The notes: generated by a model not told the origin, from the sequence alone. A DNA stretch of 64,000 nucleotides from Euptelea pleiosperma (GCA_035048495.1 CM068553.1:17857190-17921189), one strand, 5' to 3'. Counted from the stretch's first letter, positions 22,001-32,748 are shown. Made by a program: numbers and translations.

Positions 22001-25000
22001 AGATGCCGTGGTAGACTCTTTGTAAAGATGTCAGCAACTTGAAGTTCAGATGGAACAAACTGAATTTGAAGTTGACCTGCAGTGACCTTTTCCCTGATGA
22101 AGTGATAATCGAGTTCTATATGCTTTGATCGGGCATGAAAAACCGGATTGGAGCTCATATGGATTGCACTACGATAATCACAATAAATAACGGGGGCATT
22201 TGGGAATATATATACGGAGGTCACGTAGCAAGTAAGATACCCATGTGATTTCAGTAGCAGTAGGAGAAGGGCGCGGTATTCGGATTCAGCACTGGATCGA
22301 GAAACTGTGGCTTGTTTCTTGGCACTCCAAGAAATAAGATTATGACCAAAGTATAGAGCATAGCCGGAAGTTGAGCGACGAGTGGCAGGGCAATCGGCCC
22401 AATCAGCGTCAGAATAGCCGGTGAGAGTAATAGGAGAGTCTGAATAGATCTGAATGTCGTTGTACAAAGAACCCTTAACATATCGAAGAATGCGTTTCAC
22501 AGCTTTAAAATGTTCCTCCGTTGGAGAATGCATAAATGGACACACAGAATTGATGCTAAAGGACAAATCCATTCTTGTTAATGTGAGGAATTGTAAGGCG
22601 CCAGCAATACTTCGATACTGAGTAGCATCGAAAAATGATGTACCTAGCTTAGTGAGCTTATGACCAGCCACCATGGGAGTGGAAAGAGGTTTAGCTACAT
22701 CCATTTGCACAGGGCTAAGTAAGTCAATAGCATACTTGGATTGAGAGAGAAATAAACCTGAGGGAGTATGCACAACTTCAATGCCAAGAAAAAATGTAAT
22801 GGACCCAAGTCTTTCATGGAGAATTCACTGTTGAGACGAGCAATGAAGTGAGAGAGCAAATCCGAGTTACTCCTAGTGAGGATAATGTCGTCAACATACA
22901 CTAGAAGGATCATGGTACCAAGTTCACTATGAAGAAAGAACATAGATGGACCGGCATGACTATGATGAAAACCAAGTTGGAGAAGGAAGATGCCGAATCA
23001 CCAAACCAAGCTTGAGGGGCTTGTTTAAGATCATATAGGGGCTTTTTGTAGACGACAAACATGATGAGGAAGAGAAGGATCCTCATAACCTGGAGGTTGA
23101 TCCATATAGACTTCTTCATGTTGGTGACCGTGCAAAAAAGCATTATTGACATCCAATTGATGTAACTCCCAACCATTCATAGTAGCCAGAGCAAGTACAA
23201 GTTGAATAGTTGCAGGTTTAACAACTACGTTGAACGTCTCATCATAATCCAAACCGTGGAGCTGTGAATATCCTTTGGCCAAAAGATGAGCCTTGTGTCG
23301 TTCTATGGTGCCGTCAAACTTGAGTTTGGTCTTAAATATCCAACGGCAACCCACAATATTCATATTGGGAGTGCGAGGAACGAGAGTCCATTAATGTCTT
23401 GTTCAGATGAAGTGCATGCATTTCATTGTCCATAGCAATGAGCCAATGAGGATGTCGAGCTGCAGACTTAAATCCTCGTGGTTCTTTCATGGAAAGAAGA
23501 GCATGAAAAAATGCAGTGGATCGATGTCGGGCAAGTCGGTAGAGGATGATTGGATGCTGGACGAGACTTTGATCGAGTTAACATAGGATGCGAGTTCAGA
23601 GGGGGAGAATCGAGTGGCAAGTCGATGATGATCTGACCACCTGGTATATGTGTTGCACTGTTGATAATAGAACCAGTAGATGGAAGGCATATATCTGGAT
23701 GATCAGTCAAAGGTGCTGTATATTGTATTGCTGGTGATTGCACAGTGGTAACATCACCATGACTATGTGCTAAGGGTAAGAGTTCCAAGGTAGTGACTGA
23801 AGGAGAATTAGGGAGAGCATCATCAAGAACGTGAGGAGCCATCGTGCTGGCCATTGTGGGCGGTGCAACATTTAGATATAATGGAGATCCAACTGTTTGT
23901 GTAGAACAATCATCAAGGCGAACTAAGTTGATGTTAGGCAATGGGTCATTGTGATCGTTGGACTGAGCCGGCAAGGGAACATTACTACCAGTAGCCTCCA
24001 AAGAGGATGGGCTATCAAGATCACAAAAATACCATGTTCTTCAATGCTAGTGGAGTTAGATTTACCAAGATAAGGTAAGTTTGTTTCATCAAACCCAACA
24101 TATCGGGAGATGTACACACGATTAGATGATAGATCGAGACATCGGAAACCTTTGTGCATATTGTTGTACCCTATAAAAACACATCATGTACTTCTTGGAG
24201 CCAAGTTATGAGGTGAATAATTGCGTAGACAGGGAAAACATAAGCAACCAAAAGTGTGAAACATGGAATAGTTGGGTGACTTACCGAAGAGAAGCAAGTA
24301 AGGAGATGCATGTTGGAGAATAGCGGTAGGGTAGTATGAAAACAGCCGTTGAAAATGCTTCAACCCACAATTGAATAGGAACATGACTGTGAAAAAGAAG
24401 TGTGAGTCCCATCTCAGTAATGCTACGATGTTTACGTTCAGCTCCACCATTATGGGCTTGAGTGTGTGGACAAGACATACATTTGATAATACCAGAGTTG
24501 GAGAGATGAGTAAGAAACATCGAACTTGCAAATTCTTGTTCACCATCACATTGAATTATTTTGATTTTACAATCCAGCTGATTCTCAACCTGTTTTTGAA
24601 AATGAATAGAGATGGCATAAAAGTCTGATTTTCTTTTCATTGGAAAGAACCATGAGAACCTACTATAGTCATCAACAAAAACAACATAATAGTGAAATCT
24701 AGATGGTGAAGTGACAGAAGAGGGTCCCCAAATATCAAACTGTACTAACTCTAAGGGTTTAGTACAACATTTGGTGTTGAGAGTGAAAGGTATTTTTTTA
24801 CTTTTACCTATCTGACAACTAGAACAGATAGAATGCATACATTCATTAGAGTCCAAAATTTGGATATCTCTAGATTTATTCAAAACATTAATAACTTTAT
24901 GAGATGTATGTCCTAGTCGGTTGTGCCATAGTTGAATGGTTCCTAAGCTGAAGAAACATGAGAGGAGATGTAGGCCTAATGAAGATGATCAAGTGTGTAA

Positions 25001-28000
25001 AGACCGGCTCGTCTACTCTCTGTCCCCAATACTTTCCTGGTTCCCTGCTCCTGTATGACAAAACCAGATGGAGAAAAGATGAAGACACAGTTGTTATCAC
25101 GAGTAAATTGACTTACAGATATCAAATTCTTCTGAATGTGAGGAACAAGAAGAGTATTTTTTAGTTTAAAATAACCCTTAGGTGTAGAGAGAGATACTGA
25201 TCCTGTATGTGAAATAGGAATGGAAGAGCCATTCCCTACAAGGACACGATCTGAGCCATGATAAGGTTTAACATCAACAAGGTTACTTTCATCGTCGGTC
25301 ATGTGGGCTGTGGTTCCACTGTCAGGATACCACTCGGTATCTTGTGTATCTTGAATGGTGAGTGATGTAAAGGCAGCAGCGGCTTGAGATGACTGATAAG
25401 ATTGATTGAATCTATTGTGGCACTCAAGAGCAATGTGACCTCCACGACCACATATTTGACACACGGGTGAGGATATCACCGGGGCTGCATTAAAATTACC
25501 AGAGTTGGGGTGACCAAAGTTTGTGAACCGATTACCATTGTGAGAGGTATGTTGAAAGTTGTATCCACCACGGTTTCCTCTATTTCCCCGAAAGTTGTTA
25601 AATGATTGTTGATTACCTTGAGATTGCCCTGAATTGTAATTCTGATGTCGATTTGGTGGTTTAAAATTTTGACCTCCTCTGCGGTTATTGTTGTGACCAT
25701 TCCTTCCTCCATGTTGAGCTGTAAAAATTGATTCATGTGTGTTCACAGGTGGTGTTAAAGCTTTTAACAATAACTCATGGCTAAAAAGAGAAGGAATAAC
25801 TTCCTTGAAGGTAGGTATTGGTGGTTTTGACAAGGTAATGGTAACAAAACTATGGTAGTCTGGACCTAGTCCTCTTAAGAAACAAAATACCTTATCTACA
25901 TTAGGCACAAGAGAACCTATAGCAAATAATTGGTCACAAATCACTCTAAACATTCGAGAATGTTCAGAGATGGATTGGGTGCCCCTTTTTAATAGTTGAA
26001 GTTCTTCTCGAAGTTGCAGTTCCTTGTTTTTGGATTTGTGAGCAAATGATTCTTCCAGGACTATCCATACATTGAAGGCATTTTGACTATCCATGGTCAT
26101 ACTCATAGCTTCTTCTGTGAGTGAGGAATTAATCAAACTTACCACGAATCGATCCATAAGTCTCCATGTATGAAACGATGGATTGCTTGAGGTATTACCA
26201 TCATTTTGCTTGATCGTAGATGGTGGAGAGAGAATCGTATCATCAATATAACCAAGTAGTTCTTGGCTTTCAAGAAGGGGAAGAAACTGATTTCTCCATA
26301 GAAGATAGTTGCTGCCATTGAGTTTGATTGATATATAGCATGTTTGCCATTGATGAATAGGGCAATGTTGTGTAGTTATCGTTGAAGAAGACGATTGGGT
26401 AATCTGTTGATCCATAGCAGCAGAATGAGTGATGCCAACACGGCGTTAATGGAGAAAAGATTCCAAAGTAACGTTATGGCTCTAATACCATATGAGGTTT
26501 TCACTTACACCTTGAATGATAGAAATGATCTTTGTGAGAAATGTATCTCAACTTGATAATTTCCTCTTAAGATATCTGGTTTATTTATAATAATATTTAT
26601 TGTTTACAAAGAGTGACAACTGTTCATAAAGATAAATCAGGGAGGTTGGAATCGTCCCTAACTATATGGAGAGACTCAAATCTGTTTCCTTGATTTGTTT
26701 TCAGTTGGTTAAGTCTTCTTGATTTACCGAATCACCCAATGACTCTGTCAATGATGATGTGTCAGCTGTGTGACTAGGATGAATATCCTTAATAAGTATC
26801 ACGGCCTGAGATAGTTGCAAACTGTACAACTAGACAAACCTAGAAAAGTAAGATTTAGGACTAGGAAATATACCTTAAATAATGTGAGAGTAATTTTTTA
26901 TATTATAATGAATATAATAGTGAATGCAGTGACGAAATATCTCATGATTTGTGTTAGAGAATATACATTTTACTCAATGAATTTATACAATTATTTAAGT
27001 CATGAAATGGACAAAATTTCTGATAGTAAAGAAATTTATTTGTTCGACTTGAAATCAATGTCTAGATTCTTAGTAAAATTGAAGTTTTCATTTTAAATTA
27101 ACTTAAATTTGTTTAACTCTTGGAGAGGCAAATATTGTGTGAATCTCAATTTAATGAAAATACGCACGATCTAGTTCTCACTTTGACATTAAAAACATAA
27201 CTCAGGGAATTTTTTATTAAACGTTAATAACCGATTGCAAGAAAAATAAAGAAAGTCAATAAAAATGAGATTAATTACTTCTTCATGGAGGGATCCCCCT
27301 CCTTGATGGAAGGGATCTCAACCTACCATAGTGGTAGAAGGAAAAATTAGAACTTTAAATTGCATAAATGATATTTTACGTAATAAAATCTAAGAACTTA
27401 ATTGAATTAATTAAAAGAGAAATATACTTATATTGAAAAACTAAATTCAAATAGAACCTCATATGAAATTAAAGAATTTCCAAATGAGTAGTGGAGGATA
27501 AAAATCTTGAGAGCCTCGATTCTCGCCCGAAGTTGTAATAACGCCTACAAAACCGTGAGCCAAGCTGCCAAACCAAAAGTAAAGATGCCAAAATGTCCGG
27601 AGGAGTCAAGAAGATTGTCTAATTGTAGAGCCACCTTTTCACATATATTTCTCCATGAACATACCAAACTATGTACGACTTATCAATACCGTTTATAAGC
27701 AAATGATCCACAATTATGTCAAGGGTTTTCTTCTCATGCACATTTCGACATTTCACACATAGACGGAGAAAATCCTACGTCCACCACAATTTTCCTTTGT
27801 AAATTGAATGAATGGAAAAAAAAAAAAACCTCCAAGTACTCTGAACTTGTCCTAGGTTTAGTCATCCAAGCTCCGTTGTTTGATGTTGACATCCTACAAA
27901 AAGTGACATATTATTTAAAATTTAGATATGTAACCCAATGAGTTGGTAACACCCATGGCTATAAAAGAAAGAGGGAAAACATATAATATGGGTGTAATAT

Positions 28001-30466
28001 GGGGTTAATGGCCTATTGAGGAAGGATGGCGTAGAATATGGGTGGAGTCGGATTCTGAAGCAGCGATTACAGCTTTCAAGCAAGGCAATATTCCATGGAG
28101 GATCAAGGGCTTGTGGGAGATTACCCGGGACCAGATCAAGTGGGTCATGTTTTCCTCTATCTAGCGTGAAGCAAATTTCAGTGCAGACTCGTGTGCTAAT
28201 TTTGCTTGCGCCCTGGATTTAGGAAGCAAACAATAGTGAAACAACAGGCCTGAATTTATTTCAGGTTTAGAGAATCCGAATAGGACTTATTTCAGATTTG
28301 TGAATTGAGTTAGAGGTTTTGGAGGCGGCTAATGCAAATGATTGATGAAAGTGGGGGTGCCAGCCTGGTTGGGATGCTTATTTTCACAGTGATGCAATGT
28401 TGTTTCTGTTTTTGACAGTTCCTTGTAATCTTTTCTTTTGCTTTTTTAATACAATTCTTACTTTAGCAAAAAAAAAAAAGTTACTTTGGATTTGACCAAT
28501 TTTTTAATCATAGGATTGAAACCAACCCATGAAGCCAACTAATTGTTAAAAAGTGATATTATCCAACCACATTATAAATCATCAACCATGCTGATTTTTG
28601 GTCCCCTTACATTCATCACTATTAATTCCCAAGTCATTGTGTAGGCCTAAAACACCAAAGAAATGTCATGTCAGATATTAGAAAGTATCAAACTTATGAC
28701 TTCTCTGGAGACAATTATGGAGGGCCTCCCACATGGAGTACCCATCAAGAGAGACAATAGAACAAACAAAACATCTTGATTATTAGAAAACTTGATAACC
28801 TATAATTCGATATTAATATGGTTCCGTTGCAGGAAACATATGAAAGCTTGGTGAAGATAAAAGCACAGTCCAAGCAACAGCCTGCTGAAATTTCCAATTC
28901 TCTGAAGGCTGTGCAGGTATTGAAGTTGAACCACAAATTCTGTTAGCAACAATTCCAATTTAAAATTCAATACTACTATTGTTCCATTGCAGGAAATGAA
29001 TGAAAGCTTGTTGAAGAGAAAAGTACAGTGCGAGCAACAGCTTGTTGAAATTTCAAAATCTCTGATGGCAATGCAGGTATTGAAGTTGAACCACAAAGTT
29101 TGTTAGCAACAATTCCAAGTTAGAATCTGATACTAGTGTACTTCCTTTGCAGAAATTGTATAAGAACATGGTGAAGATAAAAGTAGATGGACAGCAACAG
29201 CTTGCTGAAATTTCCCACTCTATGAAGGCAATGCAGGTATTGAAGTTGAACCACAAAGTCTTTTAGAAACAGTTCCAAGTTAGAATCCGATAGTACTGTT
29301 GTTCCATTGCAGGAAATCTATGAGAACTTGGTGAAGAGAAAAGCGCAGCCCGAGCAACTGCTTGCTGAAATTTCAAATTCTCTGAAGGCAATGAAGGTAT
29401 TGAAGTTGAACCACAAAGTCTGCTAGCAACAATTCCATGTTAAAATCCGACACTATTGTGGTTCCATTGCAGGAAAAGTACGAGAGCTTGGTAAAAGCAC
29501 AGCCCGAGCAACAACTTTCTGAAATTTCAGATTCTCTGAAGGAAATGCAGGTCTTGAAGTTGAACAACAAAGTCTGTAGCAACAATTCCAATTTAGAATC
29601 TGATACAACTGTGATTCCATTGCAGGAAATGTACGAGAGGTCGGTGAAGAATAAAGAACAGTCCTGCCTACAACTGACTAAAATTTTAAATTTTCTGAAC
29701 ATGACGCAGGTATTGAAGTTAAACCACAACCTATAAACTTTGAAAAAATAATTAAATGGTGGTCCCACTCCCACCTACTCATATCCATCAGGACCGTTTC
29801 GAAGGTGGGTGGTCTACTGAATAAAATGGGGCGTGTGACCCAAAGAGTTTGTTCGAGTACACTATACATGAAATAGAAGAAAACCCTTGTGGTGCGTGGG
29901 ACCACCATGTTATCCCATGCCGACAGATTAGGAGGCCTTAGAGAATGACGCGTAAGTTCAAATATTTTGGCTGATGGATAATGCAGGAAGAGATGGGGAG
30001 GCTTACATCCACGGTGGAAGAGAGTGCAAAGTCAGCAGCAATAGAAGTAGAAGCAGCTAATGACAAGAGAGGGAGAGGTGAGGAAAAGAAAGAAAGAGAT
30101 GAAGCAGAGAAAACAGCGAAGCGACATAAGCCAGGGAGCGCATTCACAGTCTGCAAGCCTCTTGGGACGTTTCTGTGGCCCAACATGGGTGGTTACATTT
30201 CCTCACCTTTCCCCACGTCAACAGCACCCCCTGGCATCATACCCAAATCCGCTTGCGAGCGGGAGACATCCCTTCACCACCTGAACGACGAGGAAAATAA
30301 CCACTACCACCACGGATTTTCTGGGACCTCCTTGTCCTCCTCTACCCACCAACGGACTCTCGACCTCCCACATGTACGGAATGTTCCTTCTACCTCTCTT
30401 TCTCCTTTCGATGTAACATACATGAGTAAGACTAAGCTGACCGCCGGTGGTAAACGAAACCGCTGA
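19062..30466 (+). CDS. AM1/SWI1/DYAD-like protein, 13-exon model, 650 aa
   Basis: Exons: 19062-19387, 19460-19831, 19918-19950, 20036-20068, 20174-20300, 20377-20460, 28833-28916, 28993-29076, 29153-29236, 29313-29396, 29473-29550, 29626-29709, 29987-30466. All junctions are GT-AG and the spliced length (1,953 nt) is open to a single stop. Residues 1-100 are basic and disordered. Residues 104-189 hold the family domain: WSQQRYETAKEKIWKIM, TGLLGHLL (148-155), GKRTPDGKERF, GAMEYWLES. Residues about 200-255 are 11-residue repeats, 270-491 an extended coiled coil, and the C terminus has FLWPNM (553-558). In Arabidopsis and maize this family controls meiotic entry and protects sister-chromatid cohesion. 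This copy lacks the usual aromatic PYW..PPPGW stretch after the domain and has diverged residues (RFCRLPN), so a meiotic role is inference. Intron 6 is about 8.4 kb and carries the Copia insertion; without a transcript, exons either side of it could be separate relics. Confidence 0.75.
19799..20173 (+). repeat. 33-nt micro-exon array (11-residue repeats)
   Basis: The end of exon 2 (LKEVMANFMG), exon 3 (MKEDMANLMG) and exon 4 (MKEEMANIKG) encode three successive 11-residue repeats. Exons 3 and 4 are exactly 33 nt with phase-2 boundaries. The intervening introns (86, 85 and 105 bp) are near-identical, all with AATATCAAATGCTC and a TTATTGGTTACAG acceptor, so the unit of duplication was exon plus intron (about 118 bp). 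Confidence 0.92.
20513..20850. mobile_element. CACTA-like miniature element in intron 6
   Basis: The left end CACTACAAGTAAAAGG resembles the CACTACAAGAAAA terminus of plant CACTA elements. The interior is a series of TTTTGAACCGT / ACGGTTCAAAA-like inverted motifs, and a partial complement (GGAACCATTCCAAATGACTAG) ends near 20,827. The right CACTA terminus is not intact, so the end coordinate is approximate. Confidence 0.5.
20885..21195. repeat. Two C-type GGCCCGTGCC monomers
   Basis: Two tandem copies of the C-type monomer of the 7.2-10.1 kb array (GACAAAGCGTTTG, AGTGGCTGAGATCCAC, GATAAGATCT, then TTTTGTTATATAGA). The stretch 21,196-21,628, up to the Copia target site, has no recognised feature. 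Confidence 0.8.
21634..21937 (-). repeat. Copia 3' LTR
   Basis: Pairs with 26,491-26,794. In element orientation it starts TATTTAGGATATTC right after the PPT and ends GTGAAAACCTTTTA at the target duplication. Confidence 0.9.
21938..21946 (-). other. Copia polypurine tract
   Basis: Minus-strand GCAGGGGGA immediately upstream of the 3' LTR, in the position where plus-strand cDNA synthesis is primed. Confidence 0.75.
21946..23363 (-). pseudogene. Copia reverse transcriptase and RNase H, frameshifted
   Basis: Three overlapping frames carry consecutive parts of one domain. 23,363-23,031 has GCRWIFKTKLKFDG and QLDVNNAFLHG (first catalytic Asp). 22,943-22,695 has LLVYVDDIILT (catalytic YVDD) and FSMKDLG. 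22,773-21,946 has the connection and RNase H: GYSDADWADC, SWSAKKQATVSRSSAESEYRA, DYHFIREKV and DIFTKSLPRHL. Catalytic motifs are present, but at least two frameshifts separate them, so no single functional enzyme is encoded. Confidence 0.93.
23468..24930 (-). pseudogene. Copia integrase and linker, frameshifted
   Basis: LWHNRLGHTSHKV and CSSCQIGK form the HHCC zinc-binding motif (about 24,930-24,800). The catalytic core shows FDIWGP (Asp), IIQCDGEQEF (Asp) and HNGGAERKHR (Glu). A frameshift near 24,300 separates the core from the SPYLLLFGKSPNYSMFHTFG segment, and a stop at 24,184 precedes CVFIGYN. The linker (24,001-23,468) ends in HPMLTRSK, the usual Copia motif before RT. Confidence 0.9.
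24976..26415 (-). CDS. Copia gag and protease, 479-codon open frame
   Basis: Starts MDQQITQSSSS about 60 bp downstream of the PBS. Residues about 25-230 are the UBN2-type capsid region (LNGSNYLLWRNQFLPLL, later FLRGLGPDYHSFV). A Gly/Asn/Arg/Gln-rich segment precedes a CCHC zinc knuckle CQICGRGGHIALEC (about 320-333). The aspartic protease motif YPDSGTTAHMT follows at about 366. The frame ends with the gag-pre-integrase start (LISVSQFTRDNNCVF) and a stop; integrase is in another frame. This is the only intact frame of the element. Confidence 0.9.
   Translation of the reverse strand: MDQQITQSSSSTITTQHCPIHQWQTCYISIKLNGSNYLLWRNQFLPLLESQELLGYIDDTILSPPSTIKQNDGNTSSNPSFHTWRLMDRFVVSLINSSLTEEAMSMTMDSQNAFNVWIVLEESFAHKSKNKELQLREELQLLKRGTQSISEHSRMFRVICDQLFAIGSLVPNVDKVFCFLRGLGPDYHSFVTITLSKPPIPTFKEVIPSLFSHELLLKALTPPVNTHESIFTAQHGGRNGHNNNRRGGQNFKPPNRHQNYNSGQSQGNQQSFNNFRGNRGNRGGYNFQHTSHNGNRFTNFGHPNSGNFNAAPVISSPVCQICGRGGHIALECHNRFNQSYQSSQAAAAFTSLTIQDTQDTEWYPDSGTTAHMTDDESNLVDVKPYHGSDRVLVGNGSSIPISHTGSVSLSTPKGYFKLKNTLLVPHIQKNLISVSQFTRDNNCVFIFSPSGFVIQEQGTRKVLGTESRRAGLYTLDHLH
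26476..26490 (-). other. Copia primer-binding site (initiator Met tRNA type)
   Basis: Minus-strand TGGTATTAGAGCCAT directly follows the 5' LTR and matches the usual TGGTATCAGAGC plant Copia site complementary to initiator methionine tRNA, with one substitution. Confidence 0.88.
26491..26794 (-). repeat. Copia 5' LTR
   Basis: Pairs with 21,634-21,937. In element orientation it begins TATTAAGGATATTC and ends GTGAAAACCTCATA next to the PBS. Confidence 0.9.
27631..27777 (-). pseudogene. CACTA transposase-associated domain fragment (copy B)
   Basis: Same relic as at 640-785, with the HLLINGIDKSYIVWY core and HGE end; the Cys pair region has one substitution (CVKCRN). Confidence 0.58.
28017..28479 (+). 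pseudogene. LINE tail (copy B) with poly-A
   Basis: Same 5'-truncated RNase H tail as at 1,024-1,471 but with a TAG replacing the Trp codon in SSIWREAN (about 28,162), and with the A-tract (about 28,467-28,479) still present after TTTAGC. Confidence 0.75.
28833..29709 (+). repeat. Tandem exon array, copy B (six units)
   Basis: Six phase-0 exons of 84, 84, 84, 84, 78 and 84 nt. Each encodes a variant of EMYESLVKIKAQSEQQLAEI followed by SNSLKEMQ. Twenty-eight residues equal four heptads, so concatenated exons keep the hydrophobic a/d register. Two related units (end of exon 5 and all of exon 6) lie at 20,217-20,460, giving eight in the model. Confidence 0.93.
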
Positions 30467-30703
30467 AAATATTCCACGTGACGAATATTGTGGGTGGGCA
30501 GCGAAGTTTTACTGAACCAAATTACCAAAGTGCACTCAATTTCTTTGTTTCATGTCTTCAGCAGGTATTGTGTGCAGGAGAGAACGAGGTACGGTCGGAT
30601 GCAGTTGGCAGTAGCACATTCCAATATCCAAGGAAGCAGCAGGAGCTGCAGCTGGAAGAGGGCCGAGACACGAATAGTGGGGGCAAGGACTGGTTGTCTC
30701 TGG

Positions 30704-31649
30704 CAGTGCCGGCTCAACCATAAGGCCAGCCTTAGGCCCCATGTGAGAGAAGGCCCCCAGCCCAGGTGTGAGAAGGCCCCAGTTCACTAACCGCATGGAT
30801 GTTTAGCCCACCCCTTGTTGGACATAAAAACCAAAAATTAACCTGATTGGTCATCACTAGCCATAGATTTTAGTACCTTTTAAGATTTGATTCTAGCCAT
30901 TGGATTCAAGTATGCTTTTTGAATAGTAAATACAACGGCTAAAAATCATCAATCAAGCCGATTTTGGATGTGTTTATCCACCAATATGTGGGTTGAACAT
31001 CGATCCACAGTCATTAGGCACAAAAAATGATCTATGTAGGGCCACAAGAGTCCTTTGCATGGACTGCAACGGAAATCCCACAAGAGTCCTTTGCATGGAC
31101 TGCAACGGAAATCCTGTTCATATAAATTTTTATCAATTAGCTTTTGATTATCATGAATAGTTGTTAAATAAGATTTTCTACCATATAGAGTTTAAAATTT
31201 TAATTAATACCATATATTAATGGTTCAGGATTGGTGGACAACCATTTTTTACAACCATTTTGGTGGACCCACATAGAAGATTAATCAATGGCTGATTTTT
31301 GGTGAGGGTGATATCCTCACCATATAGATCACCTCCCAAAAATATCAGCCCATTCTGAAATTTCTAACCCCATCAAATGTGGTTTTCAAGTTACACGGTA
31401 AAAATAAACGGTCCATAATTCTTCAACTTCTAAACCAGTCTACAAATATCGGAATGATTTGAATTTTTGTGAGGATGATCTCCTCACCATAGAGATCATC
31501 CTCACCAAAAATCAGCCGTTGATTCTTCTTCTAAGTGGGTTCGCCAAATGGTTTTCCACCTATCCCGATCCTATATTAATATATTAAATATTAAAAGGCC
31601 TCATATGGAGTTTTTGCCTTAGGCCTCAACTTGCATCGAGACGGCCCTG
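30704..31649. mobile_element. Non-autonomous hAT element, 946 bp, TSD GTCTCTGG
   Basis: Flanked by the perfect 8-bp repeat GTCTCTGG (30,696-30,703 and 31,650-31,657). Inverted ends CAGTGCCGGCTC and GAGACGGCCCTG (complement CAGGGCCGTCTC, 10 of 12 matching) fit the hAT superfamily. Copy A (about 4,920-4,945) has the uninterrupted site with a single GTCTCTGG, so the insertion is directly demonstrated. No transposase frame. A 36-bp direct duplication (CACAAGAGTCCTTTGCATGG...) lies at about 31,040-31,115. Confidence 0.94.
31221..31577. mobile_element. MITE nested inside the hAT element
   Basis: Arms of about 90 bp: TTCAGGATTGGTGGACAACC... on the left and ...TTTTCCACCTATCCCGATCC on the right, sharing the CAATGGCTGATTTTTGGTGAG motif in inverted orientation. 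Same family as 8,751-8,850 and 60,781-61,180. Confidence 0.75.
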
Positions 31650-31909
31650 GTCTCTGGCTGGACCTAGCGTTGCCAGTATCTAGCAGGACCTACAAACCAA
31701 AAATCATGGTTAGTGATTTCAAACCTTTAGATCATTGTACCCCAAATAATGGTTGTTTTGTAAGTGAGCGGATGGGAGACAGACATCTTTGCTACCACTA
31801 TAGACATCGTAGTATATATAGACTGTGGACATCTTTGCTGCCAGTGCAGATATAAATAAAATACCTTTATCTACATGCAAGTTGAGGCCTAAGTCAAAAT
31901 TTTCATACT

Positions 31910-32065
31910 GAGTTGTCTTGATATATGCGTGGGTGGCCCGTGCCCGCGGCACTTTCCAACAAAGTGTTTGTCAAAATCGGGTGGGAGTTAATCTCAGCCA
32001 TCTATATGAAGCATAGTGGATCTCAGCCACTCATTATTGAAGCCATATAAGATAAGAGGGTAGAC
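31910..32065. repeat. B-type GGCCCGTGCC monomer at the right edge of copy B
   Basis: TGCGTGGGTGGCCCGTGCCC, CAAAGTGTTTGTCAAAATCGG, GAGTTAATCTCAGCCATC: a close match to the B monomers of the array. The stretch 32,066-32,303 is AT-rich AAACGG-type repeat sequence, the insertion site of the giant element. Confidence 0.85.
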
Positions 32066-32748
32066 AAAAACATTAAATTTTCATTAAATTCTATTTTTTT
32101 TATTTTTTAATTTTTAATTTTTAATTTTCAAATTTCAAATTTTAAATTTTGAATTTCAGCACCACTTTTTTCCGTTAAAATCATTAAAATCCATTTTTTT
32201 TTCTATTTTTGCCCTTGGCCATTTCAATATGTTTTAACTGTAACACCCCTCTCGAGGCATAAAAAGTGGGGCTCCTGAGCCTGACCCTTGGGCTATATGT
32301 AAATGATATTCGCTTAAAAGTGCTTATTTTAAGCAATTATCCTTCTAGGGTTATTACACTCTCCTACGTAAAACTGCATTTTTATCAACATTTCTACGTA
32401 AGAGTTTTTCTCAGTGCGTAGAACACACTTTTCTAGTTAAAACGATATATTCGCATGCATTCATACGCATTTATTTGACCCACATGCGAAGTCATTCTCA
32501 TTACGCGATTTTTCTATCGCAGGAGTACTAATCGGGCAATTTTGATGGAATGCGGGTCCACAATCAACTTTCAAAATCTAGGATCAAAGCTCAAGAGCCA
32601 ACAGGCTGAGGATGAGGAGATATAGGCCACAGACGGAAAGAGCCAGAGAGTCGAAAGAATCGAGGGATGACCAAGAGAGAAGGAGAGACAAGCCTTCAAA
32701 GAAGAGACTAAGGAGATTAAAGCTTATAAACCAACACAAGGTGAGTGC

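Larger units (their letters stand above)
21634..26794 (-). mobile_element. Ty1/copia retrotransposon, 5.16 kb, TSD AGTAT
   Basis: Two 304-bp LTRs (21,634-21,937 and 26,491-26,794) lie between 5-bp direct repeats AGTAT (21,629-21,633 and 26,795-26,799). Order on the minus strand is LTR, PBS, gag-protease, integrase, RT, RNase H, PPT, LTR, which defines Copia. I count roughly 15 differences between the LTRs by eye (about 5%), so it is not recent. The LTR termini are TA...TA rather than TG...CA. All coding regions after gag-protease are frameshifted, so it is non-autonomous. It sits in intron 6 of the DYAD-like gene. Confidence 0.93.
26995..31905. repeat. Copy B of the tandem duplication
   Basis: Matches 1-5,180 from TTAAGTCATGAAATGGAC onward. 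It contains the same CACTA relic, LINE tail, six coiled-coil exons and terminal exon. It lacks the foldback of copy A and contains the hAT element at 30,704-31,649. Apart from the CACTA and LINE relics, 26,995-28,830 has no recognised gene and is part of intron 6 of the DYAD-like gene. Confidence 0.92.
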
